Of a stretch of 64,000 nucleotides of DNA, positions 60,252-64,000 are shown piece by piece. The stretch is from Alphaproteobacteria bacterium (GTDB lineage: Bacteria; Pseudomonadota; Alphaproteobacteria; UBA2966): positions 1 to 64,000 of the forward strand of contig JABIFY010000027.1 of the NCBI GenBank assembly GCA_018650465.1. The letters run 5' to 3'. The first letter of the stretch is position 1. Every line of letters begins with the position of its first letter. The notes beneath the pieces were generated by a model, which worked only from the letters and a program-made list of their open reading frames with translations, made no database searches and had not been told where the DNA came from. The translations under genes were made by a program, and so were the position numbers.

Positions 60252-60953
60252 TTACCAGTTTTCTATGTGCGGTCGCAGATCAATTTCAAAAGTCCAGGCG
60301 GAGCGTTTCTGGCTGGCCACGGCCCAATAGCTATCGGCAATGTCATCCGCATTAAGGCGGGCTTCAACCGGTTTGTCGGGCTGGCGGGCAGCCGTGCGGG
60401 GGTTGTCGATGCCGCCATCGATGATGGCATAAAATACATGCACACCTTTTGGCCCCAGATCACGGGCGAGGGACTGGCTCAAGCTTCTTTGCGCAGCTTT
60501 GGCGGCAGCAAAGCCGGTGGTCAGGGGTTTGCCACGCAATGATGCCGTTGCCCCGGTCACCGCAATCACGCCCTTGCCCGCAGCCACCATGTCCGGGGTC
60601 AGGGCTTTGGCCCAATGAAACAGTCCCATGGCGTTGATCTGCCAACTGGCGGCGAAGTCACCCGCAGATATGTCTTCGATTCTGCCCCGCACACCACCGC
60701 CGGCGTTATACAGCAAGACTTGCACGGTGCCGACGTCACTGCGAATTTGCGCAATGGCGGCGGCTGTCTGGTCCGCGTCTGTGGCATCGCAGGACAGTGC
60801 CAGGGCGTCTTCCAGACCGGCGACAGCTGCTTGTGCCGTTGCCAGGGTTCGGGATATGGCGACAACGGCGTAGCCTTCTTTTGACCAACGTCGGGCCAAG
60901 GCGCCACCCAGGCCTGGTCCAACGCCGATAACAACTGCAACTGGCTTGCTCAT
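60252..60953 (-). CDS. Short-chain dehydrogenase-like protein lacking the catalytic Tyr
   Basis: SDR-fold protein of 233 residues with cofactor loop 'VIGVGPGLGGALARRWSKEG' and 'VLLYNAGGGVRGR'. At the position of the catalytic Tyr-x3-Lys the sequence is 'TTGFAAAKAAQRSLSQSLAR', so Tyr is Phe while Lys stays. Proteins with this change exist as a recurrent subfamily. Reductase activity is doubtful. It lies 21 bases downstream of the ligase-like gene and is probably co-transcribed. Confidence 0.85.
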   Translation of the reverse strand: MSKPVAVVIGVGPGLGGALARRWSKEGYAVVAISRTLATAQAAVAGLEDALALSCDATDADQTAAAIAQIRSDVGTVQVLLYNAGGGVRGRIEDISAGDFAASWQINAMGLFHWAKALTPDMVAAGKGVIAVTGATASLRGKPLTTGFAAAKAAQRSLSQSLARDLGPKGVHVFYAIIDGGIDNPRTAARQPDKPVEARLNADDIADSYWAVASQKRSAWTFEIDLRPHIENW

Positions 60954-60974
60954 GATGACGTGATCCTTATCCGC

Positions 60975-62570
60975 TCAGGGGATTTCTCTTAAGCTCCGCT
61001 TGACGATCTTGCCGTTGGCATTACGCGGCAGGGGCTTGGCCAAAAAAGTGACAAAATCCGGAATTTTATAGTCAGCCAGGCGTTCTGCGCACCAGGTTTT
61101 GACATCTGCTTCAAGCAAGCTGTCGTCTTTTGGGCAAACAAAGACGTGGGTTTTTTCGCCCAACACAGGGTCCGGCACGCCAATGACGGCGCTTTCCACC
61201 ACACCTTCGTGATGGGACAGGGCATTCTCGATTTCGGCGCTGTAGATATTATAACCGCCGCGATTGATCATGTCTTTTTTGCGATCAAATATGCGCAGAT
61301 AGCCCGCTGCATCGAGAGATCCGATGTCGCCGGATTTCCAGTATCCACCACTGAATTCCCGCGCTGTGGCTTCTTCGTTGTCCCAGTATCCGGGCACCAC
61401 CATGGGACCACCGATCCAGATTTCACCGGCCTCGCCCGGGGCCACGGGCACGCCGTCGTCGTCCATTACAAGGACATAACCACAGGGCACAATTTGGCCT
61501 ACACTGTCCATGTGGTCCAGGCCATGGCCCAAGGGCATCAGGGCTGTTGGCGATGTGGTTTCCGTGGCCCCGTAGGTATTCAGCAAGGTCATGTCCGGCA
61601 GGGCATCAGCCAGGCGGTTTATGGAATCTTCTGGCATGGGCGCGCCCCCAAAGGCACCGATGCGCCAGGCGCTGAGGTCGTAATTACTGAAGTCGGCCCG
61701 CAACAGACACAGGTTATACATGGCGGGCACCAGAATTTGCGTGGTGATTTTTTCCGATGCGGCCAGGGCGAGGAATTCTCTGGCATCAAATTTTCGCATC
61801 ATGACGATGCAGCCACCCAGGCCCAGCATGGTATGAATGATCGCAACCAAACCGGTCACGTGACTGGCGGGCACCACCAATAAGGAGCGTTCCTTTTCAC
61901 CCAGCTCAAAACAGGTGTCAAAATGCATCACTGAATGCACGATGTTCAGGTGCGTCAGCCTGGCCCCTTTGGGCCTTCCTGTGGTGCCGGATGTGTACAG
62001 GATCACGGCGGTGTCTTCTTCGTTGAAATCGAGCTCCGGCAGGTTGAGATCATGATCTGTCATTAATTGTGCAAAGGGTCGCGCAGGGGTCGCTTCGCCA
62101 CCAATGACAAATCGATGCTGCAGCAATGGCAGGCTGTCTGGTCCGGGCAGGCGGGGTGCTATTTCAGCCTCGTGTACCAGCACCTTCGCGCCGCAATGGT
62201 TCAGGATATAATCCAGCTCAGGTGTTTGTTCGCGGATATTGATGGGCACGGAAATCGCCCCCAGCCGTGCCGCCGCCATGACGACAATTACAAACTCGGC
62301 CCGGTTCGCCAGCAGCAAGGCCAGCCGGTCACCCTGTTCCAGCCCCAGTATTTTGAGATTGCCAGCCACCTTGTCCACCGCCGCATTCAGTGCCGCATAA
62401 GCCATGCGCCGGTCGCCATCCACAATGGCTTCAGCCTTTGGATCATTGGCTGCACTGCCGCGCAACAAATGATCCACATTGCCCGGTCGGGCCGTAAAAC
62501 AATTCAGCCGCCGCGCCCCAAACCGGGTCTCTTCAGCAATCTCATAACGAACGGGTTGTGGCCAGGGCAT
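60975..62570 (-). CDS. AMP-forming acyl-CoA synthetase/ligase
   Basis: ANL-superfamily ligase of 531 residues that activates a carboxylic acid as an adenylate then a CoA thioester. Motifs: 'VILYTSGTTGRPKGARLTH' (P-loop, A3), 'LNTYGATETTSPTALMPLG' (A5), 'GYWKSGDIGSLDAAGYLRIF' then 'DRKKDMI' (A7-A8), and 'RNANGKIVKRSLREI' with the C-terminal catalytic Lys (A10). Resembles long-chain or aromatic acid ligases. Upstream of the SDR-like gene in one unit; substrate unknown. Confidence 0.92.
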   Translation of the reverse strand: MPWPQPVRYEIAEETRFGARRLNCFTARPGNVDHLLRGSAANDPKAEAIVDGDRRMAYAALNAAVDKVAGNLKILGLEQGDRLALLLANRAEFVIVVMAAARLGAISVPINIREQTPELDYILNHCGAKVLVHEAEIAPRLPGPDSLPLLQHRFVIGGEATPARPFAQLMTDHDLNLPELDFNEEDTAVILYTSGTTGRPKGARLTHLNIVHSVMHFDTCFELGEKERSLLVVPASHVTGLVAIIHTMLGLGGCIVMMRKFDAREFLALAASEKITTQILVPAMYNLCLLRADFSNYDLSAWRIGAFGGAPMPEDSINRLADALPDMTLLNTYGATETTSPTALMPLGHGLDHMDSVGQIVPCGYVLVMDDDGVPVAPGEAGEIWIGGPMVVPGYWDNEEATAREFSGGYWKSGDIGSLDAAGYLRIFDRKKDMINRGGYNIYSAEIENALSHHEGVVESAVIGVPDPVLGEKTHVFVCPKDDSLLEADVKTWCAERLADYKIPDFVTFLAKPLPRNANGKIVKRSLREIP

Positions 62571-62637
62571 ATCAGGCTTTCCGGGAGTTAACAGGTGTAA
62601 CAGATTCGGGCAAACGAAACCAAATTCGATCTGGTCA

Positions 62638-63000
62638 TCAAATCATATAGTCGTGGGTTTCGAAACGGGTGCCCTCCAGATCCAGGTCGGCTTTGCGCCA
62701 GGCATCGACGCCGCCGGAGATATTGGTGAGGTTCGTGAATCCGGCCTTGGCCAACTGCTTGCAAGCCGCAGCGGAGCGTTTGCCGACGCCGCAAATGAAC
62801 AGCATCTTTTTCTCGGTGATGGCCGGAAACAGGTCCGGATCGAGGAACGACAGGGGTTGCAACAGCGAGCCCGGCACATGTTCAAATTCGTATTCCTGGG
62901 GCTCGCGTACGTCGACCAACAAGGCGTCGCCGCTCTGCAGCAGTCCATTTGCCGCCTGGACGTCGATTTCGTCGAAGCCCGGATTTTCAGTATCACTCAT
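62638..63000 (-). CDS. Single-domain rhodanese-like sulfurtransferase
   Basis: A 120-residue cytoplasmic protein with one rhodanese domain: 'GDALLVDVREPQEYEFEHVP' and the active-site loop 'LFICGVGKRSAAACKQLAKA' with catalytic C70. The six-residue loop CGVGKR fits sulfurtransferase (GlpE/PspE-like) activity. Divergent from the cyclase-family gene, 68 bases after which the ligase gene begins on the same strand. Confidence 0.93.
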   Translation of the reverse strand: MSDTENPGFDEIDVQAANGLLQSGDALLVDVREPQEYEFEHVPGSLLQPLSFLDPDLFPAITEKKMLFICGVGKRSAAACKQLAKAGFTNLTNISGGVDAWRKADLDLEGTRFETHDYMI

Positions 63001-63153
63001 GTTCTGGTCTCGTACTTGTCACGTTGATTATGATTCTCAGGTGCAGAAATAATCTTGCCATGCAACTTCTGCACTTGCCCTCAGTCATGTTAGCCTTTTT
63101 TCAAGAGAATTACATGTGTGCAGGTCACGTAACATGGATCAGGAACTTAAATT

Positions 63154-64000
63154 ATGGCAAAGCGTTGGGTTAATCGTCCGGACGGTTCGAACTGGGGTGA
63201 CTTTGGCGAAGACGACCAGCTGGGTCGTATTAATCTGTTAACGGCAGAACGGGTACGCCAGGCGGCCAGTGAAATACAAACCGGGCAGAATTTTTGCCTC
63301 AGCCTGCCGCTGGACTATCCCGGTGGCAATGTGCTCAACGCCCGGCGCTATCCACCTAATCTCAGTCCGACCGAGCTGGATGGTGAGCAATGGATGAACA
63401 TGTCCATGGGCAATCATATCAAGGGGGCGACCGAGGTCATATGTGATGACCAGGTTTTGCTCTGTCTGCAATATTCCACCCAGTGGGACAGTCTGGCCCA
63501 CGTGGGCAGTCATTTTGATGCCGATGGTGATGGCGTGGCGGAAAAGGTTTTTTATAACGGCTATCGGGCCGGAGAGCACATTCTCGGCCCGGATGACCAC
63601 GCCCAACCCGGCGCTCTGAAGCTCTCCATCGATAATTTTGCGACCCGGCCGATCCAGGGGCGCGGGGTTCTGGTTGATCTTTATCGCCACTATGGGAGAG
63701 AACGCAAAGCAGTTAATTTTGACGACCTGATGGGCGTGATGGACAAGGACGGCGTGGTCATCGAAGAAGGTGATATTCTGCTGCTGCGCACCGGCTTTTC
63801 CGAACTGATCCTGGAAATGGATCATCAGCCCGACAAAGCCGTGCTGAATAAATCCTGTGCCGCCCTTGATGGCACGGATGACCGTTTGTTGCAGTGGATT
63901 TCCGATTCTGGCATCTCGGCAATATGCGCCGACAATTACGCCGTGGAAAATTTTCTTGGCAAGGGCAGTGACACGCCTTGTGCGGCGTTACCTTTGCATC
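63154..64000 (+). CDS. Cyclase/KynB-superfamily metal-dependent hydrolase, truncated by window end
   Basis: Open frame of 282 codons from ATG 63154 (AGGAAC seven to eight bases upstream) with no stop before the window ends. The N-terminus 'PDGSNWGDFGEDDQLGRINL' and the metal-binding segment 'TQWDSLAHVGSHFDADGDG' belong to the cyclase family (PF04199: kynurenine formamidase, isatin hydrolase and relatives). 'GDILLLRTGFSE' and 'ICADNYAVEN' follow the family pattern. It probably hydrolyses a cyclic amide, lactone or formamide. The 3' end is missing. Confidence 0.88.
   Translation, partial: MAKRWVNRPDGSNWGDFGEDDQLGRINLLTAERVRQAASEIQTGQNFCLSLPLDYPGGNVLNARRYPPNLSPTELDGEQWMNMSMGNHIKGATEVICDDQVLLCLQYSTQWDSLAHVGSHFDADGDGVAEKVFYNGYRAGEHILGPDDHAQPGALKLSIDNFATRPIQGRGVLVDLYRHYGRERKAVNFDDLMGVMDKDGVVIEEGDILLLRTGFSELILEMDHQPDKAVLNKSCAALDGTDDRLLQWISDSGISAICADNYAVENFLGKGSDTPCAALPLH

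Noticed and set aside
63238-63825. Minus-strand open frame of 195 codons at the window end
   Set aside because: Antisense to the cyclase-family gene, which has clear family motifs and a ribosome binding site but runs off the window.

Overview
The window reads as chromosome of an alphaproteobacterium, probably a free-living (perhaps marine) member of the Rhodospirillales or a neighbouring order. Reasons: G+C slightly above half by eye, dense ATGA-coupled operons, an alphaproteobacterial-type purine catabolism set (membrane urate hydroxylase PuuD, PuuE allantoinase, XdhABC), a NIT-domain chemoreceptor and GntR/LysR regulators of alphaproteobacterial type. The genus cannot be fixed from sequence alone. 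I see no tRNA, rRNA, CRISPR array, insertion sequence or phage gene.

Layout. 1-3.9 kb: signalling (an OmpR-type regulator with a broken C-terminus, a single-domain receiver, a NIT-domain chemoreceptor). 4-7 kb: surface sugar genes (GT2 glycosyltransferase, rfbB, rfbA). 7-9.8 kb: a class V aminotransferase and a PAS histidine kinase. 9.8-25.1 kb: purine degradation from (hypo)xanthine to glyoxylate, split over two divergent transcription units around a FadR-type GntR regulator: xdhABC, puuD, uraH, uraD, puuE, alc and allA, plus the membrane part of a nucleoside ABC importer that lacks a binding protein. 25.2-30.7 kb: a DUF1499 protein, a ferredoxin-reductase next to a truncated haemoglobin, and a permease / homoserine-dehydrogenase-like / SDR group.

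30.8-46.4 kb is the most unusual part: sixteen minus-strand genes in three operons, mostly exported, lipid-anchored or membrane proteins without familiar names. They include an ExbB/MotA-like channel candidate, a short ExbD-like candidate, three proteins with a membrane anchor followed by a Pro/Ala/Lys linker, two lytic transglycosylases, an OmpA-type peptidoglycan-binding protein, three CsgG/FlgO/LpoB-like envelope proteins (one with a DUF4384-like end), and a membrane-anchored protein whose cytoplasmic part looks like a Lon (S16) protease domain with its Ser-Lys dyad kept. A 26-base element (AAAAAA, then GCYCTGGWCCC, then CATWA) lies upstream of all three operons, which marks them as one co-regulated system. 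I know of no described system with this composition. A DUF2332 gene, a LysR regulator and a 52-residue ORF sit between two of the operons.

46.8-58.4 kb: amino-sugar catabolism. nagK, a NagR/DasR-like GntR, an isomerising deaminase, nagA, an oxidoreductase and a PfkB kinase run on the minus strand; murQ and a four-gene sugar ABC importer run divergently. This would use GlcNAc and MurNAc, including peptidoglycan fragments of the kind the neighbouring transglycosylases release. A perfect 34-bp inverted repeat lies inside this cluster. 58.4-64 kb: a FAH-family hydrolase, a catalytically dead HtrA-like protein, an SDR lacking its Tyr, an acyl-CoA ligase-like enzyme, a rhodanese and a cyclase-family hydrolase cut by the window end.
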